Part shown: piece by piece, positions 1-12,158 of the stretch
Numbering within the stretch: position 1 is the first letter of the stretch
Layout of the letters: each line of letters starts with the position of its first letter
NCBI RefSeq assembly: GCF_019704555.1
Contig: NZ_AP024745.1
Span: forward strand, 2,042,001 to 2,106,000
Length of the DNA stretch: 64,000 nucleotides
Reading direction: 5' to 3'
Source of the DNA: Actinoplanes sp. L3-i22
GTDB taxonomy: Bacteria; Actinomycetota; Actinomycetes; Mycobacteriales; Micromonosporaceae
Made by a program: the position numbers and the translations under genes
The notes under the pieces: generated by a model
Database searches by the model: none
Told to the model about the DNA's origin: nothing
Seen by the model: only the letters and a program-made list of their open reading frames with translations

Positions 1-2
1 TG

Positions 3-865
<863 letters not shown>

Positions 866-869
<4 letters not shown>

Positions 870-1870
870 GTCGACCCGTCGGCACCCCGCCGGCGCCGCT
901 GGACGAGGCGGCGCGGGCCGAGGCCGTGCTCGCCCGCCTGCAGTTGCTGGTCACCCGGAAACTGGACGGCCTGCTCCAGGGCGACTACGTGGGCCTGTTG
1001 CCCGGCCCGGGCACCGAGGCCGGCGAGTCCCGGGAGTACCGTCCCGGCGACGACGTGCGCCGGATGGACTGGGCGGTCACCGCGCGCACCACGAAGCCGC
1101 ACGTGCGGCGGACGGTCGCCGACCGGGAACTGGAGACGTGGATGGCGATCGACCTGTCGGCCAGTCTCGACTTCGGCACCGCCAAGTGGCTCAAGAAGGA
1201 CCTGGTGATCGCCGCCGCGACCGCGGTGACCCACCTGACCGCGCGCGGCGGCAACCGGATCGGTGCGGTCGTCGGCACCGGCTCCGCCGTACCGGAAAGT
1301 GGGTCTTCCCGGTTTTTCAAGCGGCGGACGGCGGAGACCGGGGCGCCCGGCCCGTCGGTGGTGCGGATGCCGGCCCGGCCGGGCCGCAAGGAGGCGCAGG
1401 GCCTGCTGCGGGCGATCGCCCGGACCCGGGTGCGGCCCGGGCGCGCCGACCTGGGCGAGTTGATCGACCTGCTGAACCGGCCGCCCCGGCGGCGCGGCGT
1501 GGCGGTGGTCATCTCGGACTTCCTGGCCCCGGTGGAGAGCTGGTCGCGGCCGGTGCGCAAGCTCGGCGTGCGGCACGACGTGCTGGCCATCGAGGTGGTC
1601 GACCCGCGCGAGCTGGAGCTGCCCGACGTGGGCGTGCTCACCCTGAGCGACCCGGAGACCGGTGACCTGCACGAGGTGCAGACCGCCGATCCGGAGCTGC
1701 GGCAGCGGTACGCGGCCGCGGCCAACGAGCAGCGCGGCGCGATCGCCCGGGCCCTGCGCGCGGCCGGCGCCTCGCACCTGCGGCTGCGCACCGACACCGA
1801 CTGGCTGCTGGACATGGTCCGTTTCGTGGCCGCCCAACGACACGCACGCACCCGGGGGACCACTCGATGA
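866..1870 (+). CDS. DUF58 domain protein
   Basis: 334-residue protein with the DUF58 signature around residues 50-76 (EYRPGDDVRRMDWAVTART, then a Lys-Pro-His stretch), followed by a VWA-like fold with D in AIDLSASLDFG. It has no obvious membrane segment, so it is probably cytosolic or peripheral. In MoxR-type operons DUF58 proteins sit between the ATPase and membrane VWA proteins; their molecular role is not established. It overlaps both neighbours by ATGA, supporting a three-gene operon. Start ATG at 866 is fixed by the overlap. Confidence 0.9.
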
Positions 1871-2817
1871 TCCGCTTCCTGGCTCCGTGGTGGCTGCTCA
1901 CGCTGCTGCCCGTTCTCGTCGTCGCCGGCGCCTACGTGTGGCGTCAGCTCCACAAGCGGTCGTACGCGATGCGCTTCACCAACGTCGACCTGCTGCGCAC
2001 CCTGGCGCCGAAGGGGCTGGGCTGGCGCCGGCACGTCTCGGCCGGCGCGTTCCTGCTGATGCTGGCCGCGCTGGCGTTCTCCACCGCGCGCCCGTCGGTC
2101 GACGAGGAGCAGCCGCTGGAACGCGCCACCGTGATGCTCGCCATCGACGTGTCGCTGTCCATGCAGGCCGACGACGTCGCCCCGACCCGGATCGAGGCCG
2201 CGCAGGAGGCGGCGAAGGCGTTCGTCAACGAGCTGCCGCCGACCTACAACCTGGGCCTGGTGTCGTTCGCGAAGGCGGCGAACGTGCTGGTCGCGCCGAC
2301 CAAGGACCGGTCCGAGGTGCTGGCCGGGATCGACAGCCTGACGCTGGCCGAGGCGACCGCGACCGGTGAGGCGGTGTTCACCTCGCTGGACGCGGTGCGC
2401 ACGGTGCCGTCGGACGGGGCGGACGGCGCGCCGCCGGCCCGGATCGTGCTGCTCTCCGACGGCTACCGGACGTCCGGCCGGTCGATCGAGGACGCCGCCA
2501 CCGCGGCTGCCGGGGCGAACGTGCCGGTCAGCACGATCGCGTTCGGCACCGACACCGGCGTGGTCGACATCCGGGGCCAGCTCCAGCGGGTGCCGGTGGA
2601 CCGGCTCTCGCTGCAGGAGCTGGCGGAACGGACGAAGGGCTACTTCTACGAGGCCGCGTCGGTGAGCGAGCTCAAGAAGGTCTACGAGGACATGGGCAGC
2701 TCGATCGGGCACCGGACGGAGCCGCGCGAGGTCACCCAGTGGTACGCGGCGACCGCGCTGCTGCTGGCCCTGGTCGGCGCGGCCACGAGTCTGCTGTGGA
2801 CGTCCCGCCTGCCCTGA
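1867..2817 (+). CDS. membrane VWA-domain protein (BatA-like)
   Basis: 316 residues. Two N-terminal hydrophobic segments (about 5-24 and 58-74) precede a von Willebrand A domain with an intact MIDAS start, AIDVSLSMQ (D94, S96, S98), and the later motif VLLSDGYRTSG. A last membrane segment lies near 290-310 (ATALLLALVGAATSLLW). This layout, with the VWA domain between membrane anchors, is that of BatA/BatB-like proteins that work with MoxR. It is the last gene of the moxR-DUF58-VWA unit; a weak hairpin follows. Confidence 0.9.
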   Translation: MIRFLAPWWLLTLLPVLVVAGAYVWRQLHKRSYAMRFTNVDLLRTLAPKGLGWRRHVSAGAFLLMLAALAFSTARPSVDEEQPLERATVMLAIDVSLSMQADDVAPTRIEAAQEAAKAFVNELPPTYNLGLVSFAKAANVLVAPTKDRSEVLAGIDSLTLAEATATGEAVFTSLDAVRTVPSDGADGAPPARIVLLSDGYRTSGRSIEDAATAAAGANVPVSTIAFGTDTGVVDIRGQLQRVPVDRLSLQELAERTKGYFYEAASVSELKKVYEDMGSSIGHRTEPREVTQWYAATALLLALVGAATSLLWTSRLP

Positions 2818-2847
2818 AGTTTCACCAGGGCAGGGCGCGGCAGCCCG

Positions 2848-2871
2848 GAGCTCTTCGAAAGGCGAGAGCTC
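2848..2871. terminator. possible bidirectional hairpin
   Basis: Inverted repeat GAGCTCT (2848-2854) and AGAGCTC (2865-2871), 10-nt loop, between the end of the VWA gene on + and the end of a small reading frame on -. There is no good U-tract, so its role as a terminator is only suggested by its place between convergent genes. Confidence 0.4.
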
Positions 2872-2959
2872 AGGGCGTGTTGTGCGAGGCGAGGACGAAG
2901 AGCAGGACGACCCATGCCGACAGGACGGTCAAACCGAGGGGAGCGATCAGGTTCTTCAT
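2870..2959 (-). CDS. small membrane peptide, 29 aa
   Basis: A 29-residue frame, MKNLIAPLGLTVLSAWVVLL followed by FVLASHNTP. It is one continuous hydrophobic helix of about 20 residues with a charged start. A good ribosome binding site (AGGTGG) lies 7 nt before ATG 2959. Longer in-frame starts exist upstream (to 3052), but the Shine-Dalgarno favours 2959. The organisation is that of a single-pass membrane micropeptide. I do not recognise a family. It lies downstream of a possible second short frame and convergent to the MoxR operon. Confidence 0.5.
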   Translation of the reverse strand: MKNLIAPLGLTVLSAWVVLLFVLASHNTP

Positions 2960-3287
2960 GATGGTGCCACCTACTTCCGCTTCGTGACTGGCGGTTGATG
3001 CGCACAGCTCACGTCGCGGCCATGCCCGGACCCTGAGTGCCGCGGCGCACACGACACGACCGGCTTCCCCGCGAAACGCGAGGTCGAGCCGGTGGGAACG
3101 GGTGGGAGGTCTGGTCAGCGGTCAGAAACGCTGACGAGCGTCCCGGCCACGACTAGGAGGATCGCTATCTCGCACAGCGATCACCTCCGGAAAGTCGTCG
3201 GGCCAGGGAACCGCCGGGAACTGTACCCCTTAAAGACAACTTAAGAAACTCGGGATCTCCGCAGGTGGCACGGAACACCCGGACGGG

Positions 3288-3943
3288 TCATTCGCCCGCG
3301 GCGACCAGGCCGGTCTCGTAGGCGAACACGACGGCCTGAGCGCGGTCACGAAGCGCCAGTTTCGTCAGGATCCGCCCGACATGTGTCTTGACCGTCTGTT
3401 CCGCGACGATCAGGTCGGCGGCGATCTCCTGGTTCGACCGGCCGCGCGCGATCAGCCGCAGCACCTCGGTCTCGCGCGGGGTGAGCGCGTTCAGCGCGAC
3501 CGGGCGGGCCCGGTTCCGCTGCGGGCGGGCGGCGAACTCGGCGATCAGCCGCCGGGTCACCGACGGCGCGAGCAGCGCCTCGCCGGCCGCCACCACGCGC
3601 ACCGCCTGCACCAGGTCGGCGGCCGGCGCGTCCTTGAGCAGGAAGCCGCTGGCCCCGGCGCGGAGCGCTTCGTACACGTAGTCGTCCAGGTCGAACGTGG
3701 TGAGGATGAGGATCCGGGGCCCGCCGGAGGGGCCGCTCGTGAGCCGCCGGGTGGCCTCCAGCCCGTCCATCACCGGCATCCGGACATCCATCAGGATCAC
3801 GTCCGGGTTCAGGTTGCGGGCGGCGGTGACCGCGGCCGCGCCGTCCGCCGCGTCGCCGACCACCAGCAGGTCGGGCTGCGCGGCCAGCAGCGCGCCGAAG
3901 CCCTGCCGGACCATCGCCTGATCGTCCGCGATCAGCACCCTGA

Positions 3944-3947
<4 letters not shown>
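3288..3947 (-). CDS. NarL/LuxR-type response regulator
   Basis: 219 residues. Receiver domain (1-120) with acidic pocket DD at 8-9, phospho-acceptor D54 (ILMDVRMP) and conserved K105 (FLLKDAP); LuxR helix-turn-helix at about 153-213 (LTPRETEVLRLIARGRSNQE, then a recognition helix ending TVKTHVGRILTKL). DNA-binding output of a two-component system. Its ATG lies inside the end of the kinase gene (4-bp overlap), so kinase and regulator are translated together. Signal and targets cannot be told from sequence. Confidence 0.95.
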
Positions 3948-5954
<2,007 letters not shown>

Positions 5955-5983
5955 GTTTTTCCGAGAATTCTTTTCAGGAGAGA

Positions 5984-6754
5984 ATGTTGTCTGGACTGCT
6001 GGCCGGTAAACGGCTGCTCGTCACCGGCGTCATCACCGACGCCTCGATCGCCTTCTCGGTGGCGAAGCTCGCGCAGGAGAACGGCGCCACCGTCGTGCTC
6101 ACCGGCTTCGGCCGGCTCTCGCTGGTGGAGCGGATCGCCAAGCGGCTCCCCGAGCCGGCGCCGGTCATCGAATTGGACGTGACCAACCAGGAGCAGCTGG
6201 ATTCGCTGACCTCCCGGGTCCGTGAGCACGTCGACGGGTTGGACGGCGTTGTCCACTCGATCGGCTTCGCTCCGCAGAGTGCCCTGGGCGGCACGTTCCT
6301 GGAGACGCCGTGGGAGGACGTGGCGCAGGCACTGCACGTGTCGACGTTCTCCTACAAGTCGCTGGCGACCGCCTGCCTGCCGATGATGGACCGGGGCGGT
6401 TCGATCGTCGGCATGACCTTCGACGCGACCAAGGCGTACCCGCTGTACGACTGGATGGGCGTGGCCAAGGCCGGGCTCGAGTCGGCGTCCCGCTACCTCG
6501 CCATGTACCTGGGCAAGCACGGGATCCGCAGCAACATCGTGTCGGCCGGCCCGCTGCGCACGATGGCCGCGAAGTCGATCCCGGGCTTCAGCGACTTCGA
6601 GGACGCCTGGACCCAGCGGGCGCCGCTGGGCTGGGAGCTCACCAACCCCGAGCCGACCGCCCGGGCCGTGTGCGCCCTGCTCTCCGACTGGTTCCCGGCC
6701 ACCACCGGCGAGATGGTCCACGTCGACGGGGGCTACCACGCCATCGCGGCGTGA
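5984..6754 (+). CDS. inhA: NADH-dependent enoyl-ACP reductase InhA/FabI
   Basis: 256-residue enoyl reductase. It has the FabI-type Gly-rich start (LLVTGVITDASIAF) and the catalytic pair Tyr155/Lys162 in YDWMGVAKAG, which match InhA Tyr158/Lys165 in spacing. The C terminus GEMVHVDGGYHA is typical. It performs the last reduction of the fatty acid elongation cycle. AGGAGAGA directly precedes ATG 5984; only 29 bp separate it from fabG1, so they form an operon. It is slightly shorter than mycobacterial InhA (269). Confidence 0.95.
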   Translation: MLSGLLAGKRLLVTGVITDASIAFSVAKLAQENGATVVLTGFGRLSLVERIAKRLPEPAPVIELDVTNQEQLDSLTSRVREHVDGLDGVVHSIGFAPQSALGGTFLETPWEDVAQALHVSTFSYKSLATACLPMMDRGGSIVGMTFDATKAYPLYDWMGVAKAGLESASRYLAMYLGKHGIRSNIVSAGPLRTMAAKSIPGFSDFEDAWTQRAPLGWELTNPEPTARAVCALLSDWFPATTGEMVHVDGGYHAIAA

Positions 6755-6824
6755 CGGCGTGACACCGCCGACAGGAGTCGGGTTCGCCCGCGTTTGGTGA
6801 GTTGCGCGGTGGCAGGATGGGCGC

Positions 6825-7859
6825 GTGGTGGCTTACGACGCGTTCGTCCTGCTCTCCTTCGGTGGGCCGGAGAAACCCGATGACGTGATGCCGTTCCTGC
6901 GCAACGTGGTGCGCGGGCGCGGCGTTCCGGACGAGCGCCTTGCCGAGGTGCGTGAGCACTACATGCACTTCGGCGGGGTGTCCCCGATCAACCAGCAGTG
7001 CCGCGACCTGCTCGACGCGGTCCAGGCCGAGTTCGCCGGGCACGGCATCGCCCTGCCGGCGTACTGGGGGAATCGCAACTGGCATCCGATGCTGGCGGAC
7101 ACCGTCGCGCGGATGCGTGACGACGGCGTCGAGCACGCGCTCGGCTTCGCCACCAGCGCCTACGGCGGATATTCGTCCTGTAAGCAGTACTGGGAGGACA
7201 TCGCCGCGGCCCGCAAGCACGTCGGGCCGAAGGCGCCGCTGATCAGCAAGCTGCGGCAGTTCCACGACCACCCCGGGTTCGTCGAGCCGCACGCCGAGGC
7301 GGTCCGCGCCGCGCTGACCGGCCTGGACCCGGCCCGCCGCGCCACCACCCGGGTGGTCTACACCGCGCACTCCATCCCGGTGGGCATGGCCCGCAACGCC
7401 GGGCCGGACGGCGGCCGCTACACCGCCCAACTGGAGGAGACCGCCCGGCTGGTCCAGGCCCGGGCGGCGGCCGATCTGAGTCACGACCTGGTGTGGCAGA
7501 GCCGGTCCGGCCCGCCGCAGGTGCCCTGGCTGGAGCCGGACGTCAACGACCATCTGGCCGCGCTCGCCGACAAGGGCGTCACCGACGTGGTGGTCAGCCC
7601 GATCGGCTTCGTCTCCGATCATCTCGAGGTCATCTGGGACCTGGACAACGAGGCCAAGGAGACCGCGGCCCGGCTCGGCCTCGGCTATGCCCGTGCCGCC
7701 ACCCCCGGTGTGCACCCGCGGTTCGTCGCGATGGTGCGCGAGCTCGTGCAGGAACGGCTGAGTGATCAACCGCACACGACGCTCGGTACGCTCCCGACCT
7801 GGGACGTCTGCCCGACGAACTGCTGCCCCCCTGCGAAGCGACCTGGAGCCACTTCATGA
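6825..7859 (+). CDS. hemH: ferrochelatase (coproporphyrin-type, Fe-S)
   Basis: 344 residues with ferrochelatase motifs (LLSFGGPEKPDDV at the N terminus, YTAHSIPVGMA, SPIGFVSDHLEVIWDLD). Cys329, Cys333 and Cys334 (CPTNCCPP) at the C terminus plus Cys119 (GYSSCKQYW) form the four-Cys pattern of actinobacterial [2Fe-2S] ferrochelatases. In Gram-positive bacteria this enzyme inserts iron into coproporphyrin III (also named CpfC). The GTG start is supported by conservation of the VAYDAFVLLSFGG start. It follows fabG1-inhA as in mycobacteria and overlaps the next gene by ATGA. Confidence 0.94.
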   Translation: MVAYDAFVLLSFGGPEKPDDVMPFLRNVVRGRGVPDERLAEVREHYMHFGGVSPINQQCRDLLDAVQAEFAGHGIALPAYWGNRNWHPMLADTVARMRDDGVEHALGFATSAYGGYSSCKQYWEDIAAARKHVGPKAPLISKLRQFHDHPGFVEPHAEAVRAALTGLDPARRATTRVVYTAHSIPVGMARNAGPDGGRYTAQLEETARLVQARAAADLSHDLVWQSRSGPPQVPWLEPDVNDHLAALADKGVTDVVVSPIGFVSDHLEVIWDLDNEAKETAARLGLGYARAATPGVHPRFVAMVRELVQERLSDQPHTTLGTLPTWDVCPTNCCPPAKRPGATS

Positions 7860-8635
7860 AGGAACGCAAAGCCATCGAGAGCTGGCTCACCGACATGGAC
7901 GGCGTGCTCGTCCACGAGGGCGAGCCGGTGCCCGGCGCCCCCGAGTTCGTCAACCGGATGAAGGCGTCCGGCAAGCCGTTCCTGATCCTCACCAACAACT
8001 CCATCTACACCCCGCGTGACCTGCAGGCCCGGCTGACCCGGATGGGCTTCGAGGTGGACGAGCAGTCGATCTGGACGGCCGCGCTGGCGACCGCGCAGTT
8101 CCTCGCCGACCAGCGGCCGGGCGGTACCGCGTACGTGATCGGCGAGGCCGGTCTGACCACCGCGATGCACGCGTCGGGCTACGTGCTGACCGAGTTCGAC
8201 CCGGACTACGTGGTGCTCGGCGAGACCCGCACCTACAGCTTCGAGGCGATCACCAAGGCGATCCGGCTGATCAACGGCGGCGCCCGGTTCATCTGCACCA
8301 ACCCGGACGCGACCGGCCCGTCCAACGAGGGCCTGCTCCCGGCGGCCGGCTCGGTGGCCGCGATGATCTCCCGGGCGACCGGGGTGAAGCCGTACTTCGT
8401 CGGCAAGCCGAACCCGATGATGATGCGCTCGGCGCTGAACGCGATCGGCGCGCACAGCGAGTCCACCGCGATGATCGGCGACCGGATGGACACCGACGTC
8501 CTCTGCGGTCTCGAGGCCGGCCTGGAGACGATCCTGGTGCTGACCGGCATCAGCAGCCGGATGGAGTCGGAGACGTATCCGTACCGCCCGTCCCGCATCG
8601 TCAACTCGGTCGCCGACCTGATCGACGAGATCTGA
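7856..8635 (+). CDS. HAD-IIA family phosphatase (NagD-like)
   Basis: 259 residues. HAD motif I DMDGVLVHEG (D13, D15), motif II ILTNNS, and motif III/IV region KPNPMMMRSALN ... MIGDRMDTDVLCGLEAGL. This is the NagD/AraL-type C2-capped class that dephosphorylates small sugar or nucleotide phosphates; the true substrate is unknown. It starts within the last codon of the ferrochelatase gene and is likely co-transcribed with it. Confidence 0.92.
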   Translation: MKERKAIESWLTDMDGVLVHEGEPVPGAPEFVNRMKASGKPFLILTNNSIYTPRDLQARLTRMGFEVDEQSIWTAALATAQFLADQRPGGTAYVIGEAGLTTAMHASGYVLTEFDPDYVVLGETRTYSFEAITKAIRLINGGARFICTNPDATGPSNEGLLPAAGSVAAMISRATGVKPYFVGKPNPMMMRSALNAIGAHSESTAMIGDRMDTDVLCGLEAGLETILVLTGISSRMESETYPYRPSRIVNSVADLIDEI

Positions 8636-8675
8636 CCGTACTCAGCAAACCGGCCGGCCGCCCGATCAGAATTAG

Positions 8676-9257
8676 GTGATCGGACGACCGGCCGTCCTGA
8701 TCGCCCTCGGACTGCTGATGGGTGGTCTGCTCAGTGGTGCCCTGGTCTGGCGGTCGACCGGCGCCGCGTTCACCGACACCACCGGCAACACCGGCAACCA
8801 GTGGCACTCCGGCCAGGTCAGCATCACGTCCGCGCCGGGTAGCGCGCTCTTCGCCCTCGGCGGCGCCAACCTGCGGCCCGGCGACACCGCCGACCAGTGC
8901 GTCACGGTGACCTACACCGGGAACGTGCTGGCGACGATCAAGCTCTACCAGAACGCGTACACCGCGAGCGGGCTCGCCCAGTACATCCAGATGACGGTGC
9001 TGCGCCGGGACGGGACCGGGGCCGCCGACTGCTCGGACTGGGCCGGGCTGGCCAACCAGTCCACCGTGACCACCAGCTCCGACCTGGTCTGGCTGAGCAC
9101 CAACGCGAACACGTACGCGACCGGGCTGGGCGCGTGGACGGCGTCCACCACGACGACCAAGACGTACCGGTTCACCTACACGCTGAGCTCGTCGGCGCCG
9201 AACAGCGCGCAGAGCAGCACCACCGGCGCGTCGTACACCTGGGAGGCGCAGGCCTGA
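8676..9257 (+). CDS. TasA/camelysin-like SipW-dependent secreted protein
   Basis: 193 residues. A hydrophobic N-terminal segment (LIALGLLMGGLLSGALVW) is followed by GAAFTDTTGNTGNQWHSG, the A-x-F-T/S-D-x pattern of SipW-type signal peptides. The mature part is Thr/Ser-rich beta-type sequence, as in TasA/camelysin proteins. GTG 8676 is preceded by a weak ribosome site. The stop overlaps the next ATG (TGATG). A second protein with the same N-terminal pattern (12159-12770) and a SipW-like peptidase lie close by. Likely exported and cut by that peptidase to form a surface or fibre subunit (inference). Confidence 0.75.
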   Translation: MIGRPAVLIALGLLMGGLLSGALVWRSTGAAFTDTTGNTGNQWHSGQVSITSAPGSALFALGGANLRPGDTADQCVTVTYTGNVLATIKLYQNAYTASGLAQYIQMTVLRRDGTGAADCSDWAGLANQSTVTTSSDLVWLSTNANTYATGLGAWTASTTTTKTYRFTYTLSSSAPNSAQSSTTGASYTWEAQA

Positions 9258-11564
9258 TGCGGCGGGTGCTCGGCGGGTTGCTGGTGCTGCTGGTGCTGAT
9301 CACCGGCAGCGCCCCGCCCGGTGTCGTGGCGGCCACCTGGACGGCGTCGACCGTCTGGTCCGGCAGCCCGACCAGCACCACCTTCCCGGACGGGCCGGTC
9401 GCGCTCTGGGGCTACACCTACGACGGCGTCTCCGGGCTCGGCGGCCTCGACCAGGGCTATCCGGCCCAGGTCGGCACGTCGAACTGGACCGCCGTCTCGT
9501 CCCGGGACGAGACCACCTGCGGCATCCTCACCGGCGCCGACCAGATCTACTGCTGGGGCGACAACACGTACGGCCAGTCGGGCACCACCCAGGCGCAGAC
9601 GATCGTGGTGGTCCCGGCCCGCGAGCAGACCAACGCCGCCTGGTCCGCGCTCAGCGTCGGCGGCCGGTTCACCTGCGCGCTGGCCAAGCCCACCCCGACG
9701 CTGACCTGCTGGGGCGACAACACGGCCGGCGAGCTGGGCGTCGGTGACTACGCGGCGCACAGTCCGGCGGTGTCCCAGGGCGCCACGACGTGGAGCGCGG
9801 TGGCCGCCGGCGGCACCTTCGCCTGCGGCATCCAGCTGGCCACCGAGGCCCTGTACTGCTGGGGCGACAACACCAGCGGCCAGCTCGGCGCCGGCGTCAC
9901 CGGCGGCACCCAGAACGCCCCGGCGCTGGTCAGCTCGGCGACCTGGACCGCGGTCACGGCCGGCACCGACTACGCCTGCGCGCTGCGCGCTGCGCAAGAC
10001 CGTGGCGACCCTGTGGTGCTGGGGCAACAACGCGAGCGGGCAGCTGGGCGCCGGCGCGGCGGTCCAGAACACCCCGGTCCAGGTCGGCTCGGCGGCGTGG
10101 AGCACGGTCGCGGCCGGCGCCGGCTCCACCTGCGGGGTGCACCCCGACGGCACGCTCTGGTGCTGGGGCGGCAACGCGCTCGGCCAGCTCGGCGTCGGCG
10201 ACACCACGAACCGGGCCGCGCCGGCCCAGGTCGGCACGGCGACCGGCTGGACCGCGGTCGCGCCCGGCCGCGACCAGACCTGCGGCCTGCGCGGCACCGG
10301 GGTGATCTGGTGCTGGGGGAGCGGCGCCGCCCAGCAACTCGGCAACGGCGACCCGGCGACCCGGACCGATCCCAAGGAGATCGTCGGGCAGACCGGGTGG
10401 GCGAAGCTGACCGGCGGCGGCCGGCACGCCTGCGCGATCAAGTCGACCGGCAAGCTGTACTGCTGGGGCGACGCGGACCACGGGGAGCTCGGCATCGAGC
10501 CGAAGAGCCGGACCGCGTACTTCGCCCCGCGCACCGGGGCCGGCCCGTTCACCACGCTGGTGCCCGGGTCGACGTTCTTCTGTGCGAGCAAGGCCGACAG
10601 CACCCTGTGGTGCCTCGGCCAGAACCTGCGCGGCCAGCTGTCCACCGGCGACTACGCGCACCGCTACGCCTTCACCCAGGCGGCCGGCCCACCGAGCGGG
10701 ACCTGGGCGAACCTCTCGGCCGGCTGGGACCACATCTGCGGGGTCAGCACCACCCACAACGCGTACTGCTGGGGCCGCGACCCGAACGGCCGGGGCGGCA
10801 CCGGCACGGTCCGGTCCAGCGCCACCGCGAACGTCACCGCGCCGGCCGCGGTGCTCGGCGGCGCGGTCTGGAGCCGGCTGGCCGCGTCGGCGTACAGCAC
10901 CTGCGGGATCCGGACCGACACCACGCTCTGGTGCTGGGGTGGCGCGGGCAACGGCGCGCTCGGCGACGGCGTCGTCTACAGCAGCAGCGGCGCCCAGCCG
11001 ACGCCGCAGCCGGTGACCGCGGCTGGGACCGGCACCTGGCGCGCGGTGGCCGGCGGCGACTACTTCCACTGCGGCCTGCAGACCGACGACAGCCTCTGGT
11101 GCTGGGGCAACAACGCGGCCGGGCAGCTCGGCGCGAACCTCGACCCGGCCGTCGCGGCGAACGTCTCCCGAACCACCCCGCAGGCGGTCGGCGCCGGGTA
11201 CCAGTCGCTGTCGGCGGGCTACGAGCACGCGTGCGCGATCACACTCACCGGCGCGCTCTACTGCTGGGGCCAGAACACCAGCGGCGAGATCGGGCAGGGC
11301 GCGGTCACTCCGGCGTACTGGTACGTCCCGCAGCCGGTGACCGCGGGCGGCACGAACAACGACTGGGCCCAGGTGATCACCGGGCTGAGCTTCACCTGCG
11401 GCCGCAAGATCGACAACCGGGTGTTCTGCTGGGGCACCAACGGCAACAACGAGACCGGCAGCGCCGCCGCGAGCCCGGTGCTGACGCCGGCCCTGGTCAG
11501 CGGCATCCTGCCGAGCTCAATCGGCACCGCGCTGCACGCCTCCACGGTGTTCGCGCTGTTCTGA
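9257..11564 (+). pseudogene. secreted RCC1-repeat protein, frame broken by 7-bp duplication
   Basis: From ATG 9257 a signal peptide (RRVLGGLLVLLVLITGSAPP) leads into RCC1 repeats with the unit W-C-W-G-x-N-x-x-G-Q-L-G-x-G. Three clear units are in frame with the start; near 9988 the repeats continue in the +1 frame to the stop at 11562-11564, for about 13-14 units in all, enough for two seven-bladed propellers. The break is a tandem 7-bp repeat GCGCTGC GCGCTGC within 9979-9995; one copy less restores a single ~767-residue protein. As written the gene gives a truncated propeller plus an out-of-frame tail. Could be a true mutation, phase variation or an assembly error. It overlaps the preceding TasA-like gene by TGATG. 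Confidence 0.8.
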
Positions 11565-12107
11565 GCCGCGCCGGTGGCGGCCGACCGGCGGCCCCGCCCA
11601 GCCCCAGCCGGCCGGGACGAGCAGGCAGAGCGTCATCAGGGCCAGCCCGGTCAGGGCCACCTTCGGGTAGTCCCGCCGGAGCCACCACAGCATCGGCAAC
11701 CCGGCGTACGGCACCCGCAGCCGTCCCATCCCGGTCACCGCGCCGACCGGCACCGGGGTGGAGTCCGCCACCCGGTTCGCGTCACCCTTGGTGATCAGCC
11801 GGCCGTCGTCGCCGATCCGCTGGACCCGGTGCAGCACCGCCCGCCCGGGCCGGCTCGGGTCCCGGAAGCGGATCACGTAGCCGGCGTGGATGTCCTTCCC
11901 CGGCACCGGCGCGGTGACCACCACGTCGCCCGCCCGGATCGCCGGCTGCATCGACCCGCTCACCACCACCGACGACGACCAGCCGAACAGCACCGGGACG
12001 AGGGTCCAGAGCAGCAGCCCGGCGGCGGCCGACAGCAGCCCGACCGCCAGGATCGAGAGCAGCGCCAGCGGGCCGGCGCGCCGCCCGCGGTGTGCAAAGT
12101 CGGTCAC
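11517..12107 (-). CDS. sipW: signal peptidase I, ER/SipW type
   Basis: 196 residues from GTG 12107. An N-terminal membrane helix (about 13-42) is followed by VVVSGSMQPAIRAGDVVV with nucleophile Ser52, then AVLHRVQRI with His93 where bacterial LepB has Lys, and TKGDANRVAD with D109/D115. Ser-His-Asp instead of Ser-Lys defines the SipW/Sec11 (ER-type) peptidases. A second helix near 150-172 ends the protein. It sits between two proteins with SipW-type signal peptides, its likely substrates. The 3' end overlaps the end of the convergent RCC1 gene by 48 bp. Start is uncertain by a few codons because the GAGG upstream is 14 nt away. Confidence 0.85.
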   Translation of the reverse strand: MTDFAHRGRRAGPLALLSILAVGLLSAAAGLLLWTLVPVLFGWSSSVVVSGSMQPAIRAGDVVVTAPVPGKDIHAGYVIRFRDPSRPGRAVLHRVQRIGDDGRLITKGDANRVADSTPVPVGAVTGMGRLRVPYAGLPMLWWLRRDYPKVALTGLALMTLCLLVPAGWGWAGPPVGRHRRGSEQREHRGGVQRGAD

Positions 12108-12158
12108 AACACGTGATCGTTCCTCAACTTCGGCCGTTCCGCTCCGATCTGAGCGGCC

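Noticed and set aside
8897..11794. 965-codon open frame overlapping the TasA-like and RCC1 genes
   Set aside because: Only its 9257-9990 part is real (RCC1 N terminus). The rest is Arg-rich out-of-frame sequence caused by the 7-bp duplication.
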